From Pontivivens nitratireducens (GTDB lineage: Bacteria; Pseudomonadota; Alphaproteobacteria; Rhodobacterales; Rhodobacteraceae), in the NCBI RefSeq assembly GCF_014235845.1, contig NZ_JACJUQ010000001.1, forward strand, positions 186,001-250,000: a DNA stretch of 64,000 nt. Direction: 5' to 3'. The notes beneath the pieces were generated by a model, which worked only from the letters and a program-made list of their open reading frames with translations, made no database searches and was not told the DNA's origin. The stretch's first letter is position 1. The number at the start of each line of letters is the position of its first letter. Shown piece after piece: positions 25,667-33,626 of the stretch. Made by a program: the position numbers and the translations under genes.

Positions 25667-26080
25667 TCAGCTTTCCTTCGTTTCGCCTTCGTCAGGCTCG
25701 AAGGTCAGCGCCACGCCGTTCATGCAATAGCGCAGGCCCGTCGGCTGCGGCCCGTCGGGAAAGACATGGCCCAGATGGCCGTCGCAGCGGGCGCAGACGA
25801 CCTCCATCCGGCGCATGAAGAAGCTGCTGTCGTTATGTTCCTCTACCGCGTCTTCGGTCGCGGGGCGCACGAAGCTGGGCCAGCCGGTGCCGCTCTCGAA
25901 CTTGTCGGCCTGCGTAAACAGGGGCTGGCCACACCCGCGGCAGTAGAACGTGCCGGGCTGTTTGGGAAAATCGTCATGTGTTCCCGCACGTTCTGTGCCC
26001 TTTTTGCGCAATACCTTGTATTCCAGCGCGTCCAGCTCCTCGCGCCACTGGGCCTCGGACTTTGTGAACTTTTCTTTCAT
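25667..26080 (-). CDS. msrB: Peptide-methionine (R)-S-oxide reductase
   Basis: A 137-residue MsrB starting at 26080 with GGAAAAGG upstream. The zinc ligands are Cys47/Cys50 (CRGC) and Cys96/Cys99 (CARC), and the catalytic Cys is in RYCMNG (119). It reduces the R form of methionine sulfoxide in proteins with thioredoxin. The frame stays open upstream past 27000 but overlaps olsB and the esterase and is a shadow. Convergent with bamE; 78 bases before olsB starts in the other direction. Confidence 0.96.
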   Translation of the reverse strand: MKEKFTKSEAQWREELDALEYKVLRKKGTERAGTHDDFPKQPGTFYCRGCGQPLFTQADKFESGTGWPSFVRPATEDAVEEHNDSSFFMRRMEVVCARCDGHLGHVFPDGPQPTGLRYCMNGVALTFEPDEGETKES

Positions 26081-26158
26081 GATCGACCTTTTCCTTGCAA
26101 TGCGGGGCGGGCCCGCCAGTTTTGCTATACATAGGTCATGTATCGCGGGAGACACCCC

Positions 26159-26890
26159 ATGAAGGTCTTCAGGAAAGGTCGCTATCGCGTGAGGTTCTCG
26201 CAGGATGTGGCGGATGTCTCTGCGGCACAGCGCCTGCGCTCCAGAACCTTTCGTGGTGAGCAAAGCGGCGTCGATGCCGATGATTTCGACAGGTCGTGCA
26301 CGCATGTCCTGATCGAGGAGGAGCGCACCGACACCCTTGTCTGTTGCTATCGCCTGATGTCCTTCGCCACGGGCGGCGACATTCAGACCAGCTATTCTGC
26401 GCAATATTACGGGTTGGAGGCGCTGAGCGTCTATCCCGGCGCAATGGTGGAGATGGGTCGATTCTGCATCGCTCCATCCCATAGGGACCCCGATATACTG
26501 CGCATCGCCTGGGGGGCGATGGTGCGATATGTCGACGATCACGATGTGGAAATGTTGTTCGGCTGCTCCTCGTTTCCCGGTGTGCAGGAGGAGGCCTACA
26601 TGGATGCGTTCGACCTGCTGAGGGAGCGGCACCTTGCGCCCAAGCGTTGGTTGCCCCGGGTCAAGGCACCGCGCATCTTCCCCTTTGGTCAGCGGTTGAA
26701 AAAGCCGGATCTCAAGAAGGCGATGAAGGGGATGCCGCCGCTCTTGCGGACCTATCTCCTGATGGGGGGGTGGGTGTCCGATCATGCGGTGGTGGATGAC
26801 GACCTGAACACGCTGCACGTGTTCACCGGGTTGGAGATCAAGGGCATTCCGCCCATGCGACAAAAGCTGCTGCGCGCAAGCGCGCTGTAA
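26159..26890 (+). CDS. olsB: Ornithine-acyl-ACP N-acyltransferase (OlsB-like)
   Basis: A 243-residue GNAT-type acyltransferase. The start at 26159 has CGGGAGA 8 bases upstream; an ATG at 26138 is possible but has a poor ribosome site. The family pattern is visible: FRKGRYRVRFSQDVADVSAAQRLRSR is its N-terminal half, then CCYRLM and VEMGRFCIAPSHRD. OlsB adds a 3-hydroxyacyl group to ornithine to make lyso-ornithine lipid. The second enzyme, OlsA, is usually next to it but is not in this window. Ornithine lipids are common in Rhodobacteraceae membranes. Divergent from msrB. Confidence 0.87.
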   Translation: MKVFRKGRYRVRFSQDVADVSAAQRLRSRTFRGEQSGVDADDFDRSCTHVLIEEERTDTLVCCYRLMSFATGGDIQTSYSAQYYGLEALSVYPGAMVEMGRFCIAPSHRDPDILRIAWGAMVRYVDDHDVEMLFGCSSFPGVQEEAYMDAFDLLRERHLAPKRWLPRVKAPRIFPFGQRLKKPDLKKAMKGMPPLLRTYLLMGGWVSDHAVVDDDLNTLHVFTGLEIKGIPPMRQKLLRASAL

Positions 26891-26987
26891 AATCGCGCCG
26901 CGCGGCTTCGGAAGAGTGTGGGGGAGCATGGGGGATGGACCGCATGTCGGTGCAGCTCTAACCTCCACCAGCAAAGCGGAGGGGAAC

Positions 26988-27905
26988 ATGAGCATCGAGA
27001 TCGACCCGGACTGGTTCGCGGATGAGGCGATTACCGAAGAAACCCGCGCTTTCGTCGCGCGATTTGTGGAGCAGGTGTCGAACCTGCCACCCACCCACAC
27101 GATCCCACCCGAGGTGACGCGCAAGGCCCGCGACGATGGGCGCGGAGTCTTTCCCTCTGCCGGGCCTGACGATGGCTCCCACTGGCACGAATTCGAAAAC
27201 GGGCGGTTGCGCATTTCGCCGGGGATTTCGGGGCGGGGGGTGTATCTGCACGTGCATGGCGGCGGTTGGACGCTGGGGCGGCCCACGCATTACGACCGCC
27301 TGAATCAAGCGATTGCCGCAAAGACCGGATTGACGGTGGCGTCGGTCGAATACCGGCTGGCTCCCGAACATCCCTGGCCCGCCTGCCTGGAGGATTGTCG
27401 GTCGACGGCGATGCATCTGATCGGTCAGAATCCCTTCGGTGAAGGCCCCCTGTTCATCGGCGGTGAATCCGCCGGTGGTCATCTGGCCGCGCTGCTGGGG
27501 CTGGAATTGCGCGGCATGGTCGCGGGGCTGTGCCTGAACTATGGTATCTACGATCTGGATTTGACGCCCTCTGCCGCGCAGTGGGGCAGCCGGTCGCTGG
27601 TGCTCTCCACCCCGACGATCCAGTGGTTCGTCGGCAATCTGGCGATGAACGCCGAGGCGCGCCGCGCCGCGTCGCCGCTTCATGCCGATCTGGCCGGAAT
27701 GCCGCCCGCCTTGTTTCAGGTCGGCACGTTTGATCCGCTGAAGGACGATACGCTGATGATGGCCGCACGCTGGGCCGGGGCGGGGAACGAGACGGATCTG
27801 GCGGTCTATCCCGGCGGTATCCATGTGCTCGACGCCTTCGACATCGAGATTGCGGCACAGTTTCATGCGCGGCAGGCGGCGTTTCTCAACCGGGTGTTGG
27901 GGTAA
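26988..27905 (+). CDS. Alpha/beta hydrolase, HSL-type esterase
   Basis: A 305-residue hydrolase. The ATG at 26988 has GGAGGGGAA upstream. It has the oxyanion hole motif HGGGW at about residue 87 and the nucleophile elbow GESAGGH at about residue 160, with YRLAPEHPWPA between, which places it in the hormone-sensitive lipase/acetyl-esterase family. The catalytic Asp (FDPLKDD) and His (GGIHVLDAF) are near the C-terminus. The substrate is unknown; small ester or acetyl groups are likely. It overlaps the convergent kinase-like gene by 20 bases. Confidence 0.9.
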   Translation: MSIEIDPDWFADEAITEETRAFVARFVEQVSNLPPTHTIPPEVTRKARDDGRGVFPSAGPDDGSHWHEFENGRLRISPGISGRGVYLHVHGGGWTLGRPTHYDRLNQAIAAKTGLTVASVEYRLAPEHPWPACLEDCRSTAMHLIGQNPFGEGPLFIGGESAGGHLAALLGLELRGMVAGLCLNYGIYDLDLTPSAAQWGSRSLVLSTPTIQWFVGNLAMNAEARRAASPLHADLAGMPPALFQVGTFDPLKDDTLMMAARWAGAGNETDLAVYPGGIHVLDAFDIEIAAQFHARQAAFLNRVLG

Positions 27906-28821
27906 GGGCCGCTTCGCTGAGCGTCAGCAACTTGCGCAGCCCGCGCCCGTGCTGCCCCCGGCGGGCGAGCAAAAGGCGGCGTGTTGCGGGGCGCGAGGCC
28001 CGTTTGATTTCCGCCAGCAGAATATTGGTCAGGATGAACAGTTCTGTCATCGGCTCGGCACTGATCGCACGGCCATAGGCCTCATCGAACGGCTGCGTCA
28101 CGGATAGCGGCAGCCCGATGCGATTGACCGGGCCCGGATCACGCACCGACAGCGCATAGATGGCAGCACGGGTGAGGAAATGCGCGGCGTCCACGCTGGC
28201 GGGACGAAAGCGGGTGTTGCGAAAGTCGATCGCGCAGGTGCGCCCGTCTGCGATCACCACGTTGTCGGGTTTGTAATCGTTGTGAAACTTGACCTGACGC
28301 ACGGGAAGGCCGGTCAGTTCCCGCGCCAGCCGGGCGATCTCGGCCCCCATGGCCGGTGGGGCGTCAACCGAGGCGACCTTCACCCGCCCGGTGAAGTCGT
28401 GCGCGGCATCGGGCCGCTCCACCAGATCGTGAAGAGTGGTGAGCCAGACCGCCGCAGCCCGGATCGCCGCGTCGCTGGAGGTGGAATCGTCGCGGATCAA
28501 ATCCGCGGCCGTTTGTCCCCGAACTTGTTCGCTGATGACCAGATCTGCCTGCTCGACATGGGCGATCAGGGCGGGCACGGCACCGGCGGGCAGACGCTCG
28601 GTCAGCAGCTTATGCGCGGCGGCAACCCCCTCCGGCCGTTGGTCGAGCGATTGCGGGCCGAAAAAGCTGGCCACGACAGGGCCGCGCGCACTGTCGAGCG
28701 CCAGAACCGTCTTTGCCGGTTTGGCGCGCAGCAGGCGCATATTGTCGAAGGGCAATCCTTCGGCCCAAGCCTGTTCCAGTCGGGCGAGGTGGGCGCGACG
28801 CGCGCGGGCGCGGCGGATCAT
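27886..28821 (-). CDS. Phosphotransferase/kinase-like protein (APH fold)
   Basis: A 311-residue protein. The start at 28821 overlaps the moaA stop by 4 bases. The kinase catalytic motif is [13 protein letters not shown] (catalytic Asp in HND) with the metal Asp in CAIDF, typical of the aminoglycoside phosphotransferase/choline kinase fold. The N-terminal lobe has [17 protein letters not shown]. The substrate is unknown. Coupling to moaA suggests a cofactor-related or membrane polar-head kinase, but this is only position. A longer frame upstream overlaps moaA and is not used. Confidence 0.82.
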   Translation of the reverse strand: MIRRARARRAHLARLEQAWAEGLPFDNMRLLRAKPAKTVLALDSARGPVVASFFGPQSLDQRPEGVAAAHKLLTERLPAGAVPALIAHVEQADLVISEQVRGQTAADLIRDDSTSSDAAIRAAAVWLTTLHDLVERPDAAHDFTGRVKVASVDAPPAMGAEIARLARELTGLPVRQVKFHNDYKPDNVVIADGRTCAIDFRNTRFRPASVDAAHFLTRAAIYALSVRDPGPVNRIGLPLSVTQPFDEAYGRAISAEPMTELFILTNILLAEIKRASRPATRRLLLARRGQHGRGLRKLLTLSEAALTPTPG

Positions 28822-29843
28822 CCGCCGGTATGGCTCATATGGCGGCCCATCTCGCCAGAGACAGTTTGACGGGAATAGTCGAAATCGTGGCCCTTGGGCT
28901 TGCGCGCGATGGCGCGGCGGATGGCGTCGTGCAGGGCGGCGTCGTCGTCCGAGGCGCGCAGCACCTTGCGCAGATCGGCGTCGTCGTCCTGCCCCAGACA
29001 CATGTAGAGCTGACCCGTGCAGGTCAGCCGCACCCGGTTGCAGCTTTCGCAGAAATTATGGCTGAGCGGCGTGATAAAGCCGATGCGCCCGCCGGTTTCC
29101 TCCGCCCGCATGTAACGGGCCGGACCGCCGGTGTTCAGCGGAATGTCCGTCAGGGTGAACTGTTCGGCCAGTGTCGCGCGCACATCGTCCAGGGACCAGT
29201 ATTCGTCCAGCCGTTCGATATCGTCGCCCATCGGCATCACCTCGATAAAGGTCATGTCCAGCCCGCGGGCGTGACACCAGCGGACCATGTCCACGGCCTC
29301 ATCGTCGTTGACGCCCTTGAGCGCGACGGCGTTGATCTTGACCTTCAGCCCAGCCTCCAACGCCGCATCTATGCCGTCCATAACCTGCGCGAAACGGCCC
29401 CAGCGGGTGACGGCGGCGAACTTCTTCTCATCCAGCGTGTCGAGCGAGACGTTGACCCGCCGCACGCCCGCATCGAACAGCGGTTGCGCGAAGCGGCGCA
29501 GTTGTGAACCGTTCGTGGTCAGCGTCAGCTCATGCAGCGCGCCGGAGTCCAGATGCCGCGACATGCCCTCGAAAAACGACATGATTCCGCGCCGCACCAG
29601 CGGCTCCCCCCCGGTCACGCGCAGCTTCTTGACGCCCAGATCGACGAAGGACGTGCAGAGGCGGTCCAGCTCCTCAAGGCTCAGCAATTTCGCCTTGGGC
29701 AGGAAGGTCATATGCTCCGACATGCAATAGGTGCAGCGGAAATCGCAGCGGTCGGTGACGCTGACGCGCAGGTAGTCGATGGTTCGCGCGAAGGGGTCGA
29801 TCAAGGGGGCGTTTTGTGTGTTCATGTGCCCAAGACTATGCAT
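28818..29843 (-). CDS. moaA: GTP 3',8-cyclase MoaA
   Basis: A 341-residue radical SAM enzyme for molybdenum cofactor. The N-terminal cluster motif CDFRCTYC (CxxxCxxC) is near residue 33; the C-terminal second cluster has Cys residues in [19 protein letters not shown]. It turns GTP into 3',8-cyclo-GTP. The start at 29843 ([11 protein letters not shown]) has AGAGAGG 6 bases upstream; the inner ATG at 29825 has none. The other mo-genes are elsewhere. The kinase-like gene follows with ATGA overlap. Divergent from the lipoprotein gene at 29904. Confidence 0.96.
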   Translation of the reverse strand: MHSLGHMNTQNAPLIDPFARTIDYLRVSVTDRCDFRCTYCMSEHMTFLPKAKLLSLEELDRLCTSFVDLGVKKLRVTGGEPLVRRGIMSFFEGMSRHLDSGALHELTLTTNGSQLRRFAQPLFDAGVRRVNVSLDTLDEKKFAAVTRWGRFAQVMDGIDAALEAGLKVKINAVALKGVNDDEAVDMVRWCHARGLDMTFIEVMPMGDDIERLDEYWSLDDVRATLAEQFTLTDIPLNTGGPARYMRAEETGGRIGFITPLSHNFCESCNRVRLTCTGQLYMCLGQDDDADLRKVLRASDDDAALHDAIRRAIARKPKGHDFDYSRQTVSGEMGRHMSHTGG

Positions 29844-29903
29844 GGTCAACCTCTCTTGCAAGCTGGACGAAGGCGCTGTTGTGTAGGGGCAGGAGGGTTG
29901 CGG

Positions 29904-30302
29904 ATGCTGCGTAAATGGATCGTACCGGCGCTGGCGGGCACAGTGATCGGATGCGCACCCGTCGCGCCTGTTGGATCGACGGTGGAGCAGGTGCTGGGCC
30001 CGGCGGTGGAGGAATCGCGCCCGTCCCCCGTTACCGCGCGACTGATCGGATCGACCCTGGCGGAGGTATCGACGGAGGGTTCGGGAAAATGGCTGGCCAT
30101 GGCATCGGTAGACCGGCGCGTTCCCGGCTGGATCACCGATCAGGAAACCGGGGTGAGCACACAGGTCGAACTGCGCCCCTTGCAGGGCGACGGGATCGAC
30201 CGCATCTCGCTCGACGCATTGCGGGCCCTGGGCATCGACCAGGCCCGTCTGGTGATCGTCGATGTCTATTACGATGTCTCCGCCCTCAGGTTATCGGATT
30301 GA
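29904..30302 (+). CDS. Small lipoprotein of unknown function
   Basis: A 132-residue protein with AGGAGGG as ribosome site. It has a lipoprotein signal ([13 protein letters not shown]) with the lipidated Cys at residue 17. The rest has beta-like strands, an internal [16 protein letters not shown] and a C-terminal [15 protein letters not shown] do not recognise the family. It is on the plus strand directly before a GST gene (gap 19 bases), so may share its transcript. Confidence 0.7.
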   Translation: MLRKWIVPALAGTVIGCAPVAPVGSTVEQVLGPAVEESRPSPVTARLIGSTLAEVSTEGSGKWLAMASVDRRVPGWITDQETGVSTQVELRPLQGDGIDRISLDALRALGIDQARLVIVDVYYDVSALRLSD

Positions 30303-30321
30303 ACAGAAAAGGATTTTTAAC

Positions 30322-30939
30322 ATGATACTCTACGGACGCGATATGTCGCCCTTTGCCCGCCGCGTCGCGATCTGGTGCGCCTTGCAGGATCGCACGATCG
30401 AGCGGCGACAGATACAGGTCGCCGGGCCTGAGTGGGAGGAGGTCAAGGCCGTCAATCCGCTGGGCCGGGTGCCTGCGCTGGTCCTCGACGACGGGGAGGT
30501 GCTGGTGGAGACTTGGGCCATCACCGATTATCTGGAGGAAACCGCGCCCGAGGATCGGCGTCTGATCCCGGCCACCGGTGCCGCCCGCCGGTCGATGTTG
30601 CAGGACATCGCCTATGCCACCTCAACCGGGGAGAAGATCGTCGCGCTGGTCTATGACAAGGTGCGCCGCCCCGTCGAGTTTCACTATCCCGCCTGGATCG
30701 AACGGCTGGAGGGGCAGATCGTCGCGGGCTTGCGCGCGATGGAGGGGCGCGTTCCGATCGAGGGCTGGATGTCCGGCACGGATGCGCCGGGCGGTGGCGA
30801 TATCGCCACGGTGGTTTCGGCCGATATGGCGCGGCTGGTCTTTCCCGGCATCGACGCCGGCCCGCTGCCCCATCTGGACCGGTTGATCGCGGACGCGCAG
30901 GCGATCCCCTGTTTCGCGCAAACCCGGCCGAAGATGTGA
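30322..30939 (+). CDS. Glutathione S-transferase family protein
   Basis: A 205-residue GST-fold protein. The ATG at 30322 has AAAAGGA 8 bases upstream. The thioredoxin-like N-domain is seen in MILYGRDMSPFARRVAIW and NPLGRVPALVLDDGEVLVET (the glutathione-binding cis-Pro and Glu-Thr), followed by an alpha-helical C-domain. The catalytic residue of the N-terminal loop is probably Ser (MSPF). The substrate is unknown. The region after the stop shows a possible decayed gene. Confidence 0.88.
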   Translation: MILYGRDMSPFARRVAIWCALQDRTIERRQIQVAGPEWEEVKAVNPLGRVPALVLDDGEVLVETWAITDYLEETAPEDRRLIPATGAARRSMLQDIAYATSTGEKIVALVYDKVRRPVEFHYPAWIERLEGQIVAGLRAMEGRVPIEGWMSGTDAPGGGDIATVVSADMARLVFPGIDAGPLPHLDRLIADAQAIPCFAQTRPKM

Positions 30940-31336
30940 GGTCCGCGCCCTCGCGCAGGACGTTTCTGGCAGGGCGATGCCTTCTGGATGGATGGCACGC
31001 TGGAGGTCAGCGTAACGGAACAGGGGCTTTCTGTCCGCATTGGGGGCTGGGGCGCTCGATGTCTCGACAGATGCGAGCGAGACCGTGATCGCCATCGCGC
31101 AGGACGGTTCGATTGCAGGTGTGGACGTGCACGGGGTATCGGGGGCGGGGCCGGTTTACGGACGGGGTTTTGGCGGCCCATATGGGGGGTGGTATGTCGG
31201 CTGGATGCAACCGCCGGGGCGGGCGCAACTGACATTCGCGCTGTATGTGGAGGCCGTGACCTACCGAGAGATTGACGGCTATGGCCGGGCGATGAGCGAA
31301 CGTCTGCTGGCGCCGATCATGTCGAATACGCTATGA
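30940..31336 (+). pseudogene. Probable frameshifted small gene between GST and acyl-CoA synthetase
   Basis: Two plus-strand frames carry coding-like text here. Frame 1 (about 30960-31045) reads FWQGDAFWMDGTLEVSVTEQ and on to GLSVRI; frame 2 (about 31045-31336) reads LDVSTDASETVIAIAQDGS and ends SERLLAPIMSNTL before TGA. Joining them near 31045-31060 with a one-base shift gives a continuous chain. There is no good start: frame 2 has only a TTG at 31040 (98 residues) and frame 1 an ATG at 30988 with no ribosome site. No family was recognised. It could also be a real 98-residue gene starting at TTG. Confidence 0.4.
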
Positions 31337-31357
31337 CCGAGGGGAGGAGCCGCCGCG

Positions 31358-32995
31358 ATGACTGAAACCCTGTATCAACCATTGGTGCCTGCGCGCGAAA
31401 GCTGGTTCGCGATGCGCCGCGATTTTCGGTGGCCGCGCCCCGCGCTCTACAACATCGCAGAGCAGGCCTGTGAACGGTGGGCCCGGGCGCAGCCGGATCG
31501 GCTGGCGTTGACCTATCTGCGCCCGGACGGAGAGTTGCGGGATTACAGCTATATCCAGCTCAGCCGGGCCTCGTCCCGACTGGCAAATGCCTTTGCCGCG
31601 CGCGGCGTGAATCGAGGTGACCGGGTGGCGGTTCTGCTGCCCCAGACGCCCGAGACGGTTCTGACCCATCTGGCGGCCTACAAGCTGGGCGCGATCGCGG
31701 TTCCGCTGTTCACCCTGTTCGGCGAGGACGGGCTGCACTACAGGCTTCACGATTCCGGGGCCAAGGTCGTGATCACGGACGGCGCGAACCTGCCGAAATT
31801 GCTCAACATCCGCGACAGGCTGCCGGATCTGAAGTTCATCTATTCCATCGACGAACGCAATGCCGGTTCCTTCGGGTTCTGGCAGGAACTGGGCAAGGCG
31901 GCGGATCATCGCCCCGTTGCCACAACCACGCTGAACGATCCGGCGTTCATCTCCTACACCTCTGGCACGACCGGTCCGCCCAAGGGGGCGTTGCACGGGC
32001 ATAAGGTCCTTCTCGGCCATCTGCCGGGGGTCGAGACGCATCACGAGGGGTTGCCGCAAGCCGGGGACCGGATGTGGACGCCTGCCGACTGGGCCTGGAT
32101 GGGCGGGCTGACCAATGTCATGTTGCCCGCGCTGAGCATGGGTGTGCCGCTGGTGGCGCACCGAATGGCGAAATTCGACCCGGATCAGGCCTTTGACCTG
32201 ATTGACAGGCTGGCGATCCGCAACGTGTTCCTGCCCCCGACGGCGCTGAAACTGATGCGCCAGACCTCGGGCGATCCCGCGACGCTGCGCACGGTCGGAT
32301 CGGGGGGCGAGGCGCTGGGCGCTGATCTGCTGGATTGGGGGCGATCGCGGCTGGGCGTGACCATCAACGAAATTTATGGCCAGACCGAATGCAATCTGGT
32401 GTTGGGCAACATGTCCAGTCTGGACCCGCCGCGTCCCGGTTCGACGGGCCGTGCGGTGCCGGGGCATGAGGTTGCCATCCTCGACAGCTCCGGCAATGCA
32501 CTGCCATCCGGCGAGGAGGGCCAGATCGCCATCAGGCGGCCCGACCCCGCGATGTTCCTGGAATACTGGAACAATCCGGCAAAGACGGCGGAGAAATTTG
32601 TCGGTGACTGGATGCTGACCGGCGACGTCGCGCGGATGGACGCGGACGGCTTCGTTTTCTTTGCCTCGCGCTTGGATGACGTGATTACCTCCAGCGGATA
32701 TCGCATCGGGCCGAGCGAGATCGAGGAATGTCTTACCGCCGACCCCGACGTGACGATGGCAGGCGTGATCGGCGTGCCCGATCCCGTCCGGACCGAGGCC
32801 GTGCGGGCCTACGTCGTCCTGCGCCCCGGTACAGCCGAGCAGGGCAAGGCGGCTGCGTTGATCGCACGGGTCCGCGAAAGGATCAGCCCGCATGTCGCCC
32901 CGCGCGATGTCGTCTTCGTCACGGATCTGCCGATGACTGCGACAGGCAAGATCCTGCGACGTGAACTGCGCGACAGGGCGCATCGCGGGACGTGA
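31358..32995 (+). CDS. Acyl-CoA synthetase (AMP-dependent, ACSM-like)
   Basis: A 545-residue member of the ANL adenylating enzymes. The AMP-binding P-loop YTSGTTGPPKGALHG is at about residue 205, the adenine motif INEIYGQTEC at about residue 340, and the LTGDVARMD motif at about 420; the C-terminal Lys is in TATGKILRREL. It activates a carboxylic acid to acyl-CoA through acyl-AMP. The closest kind is medium-chain or acetyl/propionyl-like; the acid is unknown. A ribosome site AGGGGAGGAG is about 10 bases upstream. The YdcF gene overlaps its stop with GTGA. Confidence 0.92.
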   Translation: MTETLYQPLVPARESWFAMRRDFRWPRPALYNIAEQACERWARAQPDRLALTYLRPDGELRDYSYIQLSRASSRLANAFAARGVNRGDRVAVLLPQTPETVLTHLAAYKLGAIAVPLFTLFGEDGLHYRLHDSGAKVVITDGANLPKLLNIRDRLPDLKFIYSIDERNAGSFGFWQELGKAADHRPVATTTLNDPAFISYTSGTTGPPKGALHGHKVLLGHLPGVETHHEGLPQAGDRMWTPADWAWMGGLTNVMLPALSMGVPLVAHRMAKFDPDQAFDLIDRLAIRNVFLPPTALKLMRQTSGDPATLRTVGSGGEALGADLLDWGRSRLGVTINEIYGQTECNLVLGNMSSLDPPRPGSTGRAVPGHEVAILDSSGNALPSGEEGQIAIRRPDPAMFLEYWNNPAKTAEKFVGDWMLTGDVARMDADGFVFFASRLDDVITSSGYRIGPSEIEECLTADPDVTMAGVIGVPDPVRTEAVRAYVVLRPGTAEQGKAAALIARVRERISPHVAPRDVVFVTDLPMTATGKILRRELRDRAHRGT

Positions 32996-33600
32996 GCATC
33001 ATCGCGTTCATACTGTGTGGCTACGCGGCGTTGTGCCTGACGATGGCGGCCTATGGTTGGACCAGACCGACAGGCGGAATCGACCCAAGGGCGCAGGTCG
33101 TCGTGGTGCTGGGCGGTGGCGCGCGCGTTGGACAGTTGCAGCCGGTCGGTCAGGCCCGCGTTGCGGCCGGGGTGGCGTCACTGGGTCCGGGCCAGACCCT
33201 GCACCTGACCGGAGGCTTGGCGGGCGGCGGGTCCGAGGCGGCGCTGATGGCGGCGGAGGCGAAGCAACTGGGCGTGGAGCCGCACCGGATCACGCAGGAG
33301 CATGAAAGCCGCACCACACAGCAGAACGCCCTGTTTTCGCAGCCCATCATCGGGGAGCGCGCCATTGTCATCGTCAGCGACAATTTTCATCTGGCCCGGG
33401 CGGCGATGCTGTTTCGCGGGCATGGGTATACCGTCACGGCACTGCGCGGCACGACTTATCGTCGTGGGATGCGGCGTGCGCTATGGTTCTTCGCGCGTGA
33501 AGGACTATCTGGACCGATCAATCTCTTGCGACTGATCGCCTGGGGGCTGGCCGGAGGGCTGGGCGCCTCACGCGATTGGCGTATTCGAACCCTGACCTGA
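32992..33600 (+). CDS. YdcF family protein (DUF218)
   Basis: A 202-residue protein starting with GTG at 32992, overlapping the upstream stop by 4 bases. An N-terminal membrane helix (residues 2-18) precedes the DUF218 domain, with VVVLGGGARVG, LHLTGGLAGGGSEA, the ESRTTQQNALFS segment and VIVSDNFHLARA. Family members are linked to cell wall or envelope carriers; E. coli YdcF binds SAM, while SanA/ElyC affect peptidoglycan. The function here is unknown. A short CCTGA repeat lies across the stop codon. Confidence 0.88.
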   Translation: MSIIAFILCGYAALCLTMAAYGWTRPTGGIDPRAQVVVVLGGGARVGQLQPVGQARVAAGVASLGPGQTLHLTGGLAGGGSEAALMAAEAKQLGVEPHRITQEHESRTTQQNALFSQPIIGERAIVIVSDNFHLARAAMLFRGHGYTVTALRGTTYRRGMRRALWFFAREGLSGPINLLRLIAWGLAGGLGASRDWRIRTLT

Positions 33601-33616
33601 CCCTGACCCTGACCTG
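33589..33616. repeat. Short imperfect tandem repeat (ACCCTG/ACCTG)
   Basis: The units ACCCTG, ACCTG, ACCCTG, ACCCTG, ACCTG lie in a row at the junction of ydcF and the antiporter gene and include the ydcF stop TGA. It is a likely slippage product. Changes of unit number would alter the ydcF C-terminus or the spacing to the next gene. Confidence 0.6.
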
Positions 33617-33626
33617 AGGATAATCC

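Noticed and set aside
26081-27286. N-terminal extension of the MsrB frame
   Set aside because: It is antisense to olsB and the esterase; MsrB has its normal length from 26080.
31331-32983. 550-residue minus-strand reading frame
   Set aside because: It is antisense to the whole acyl-CoA synthetase gene, which has all ANL motifs.
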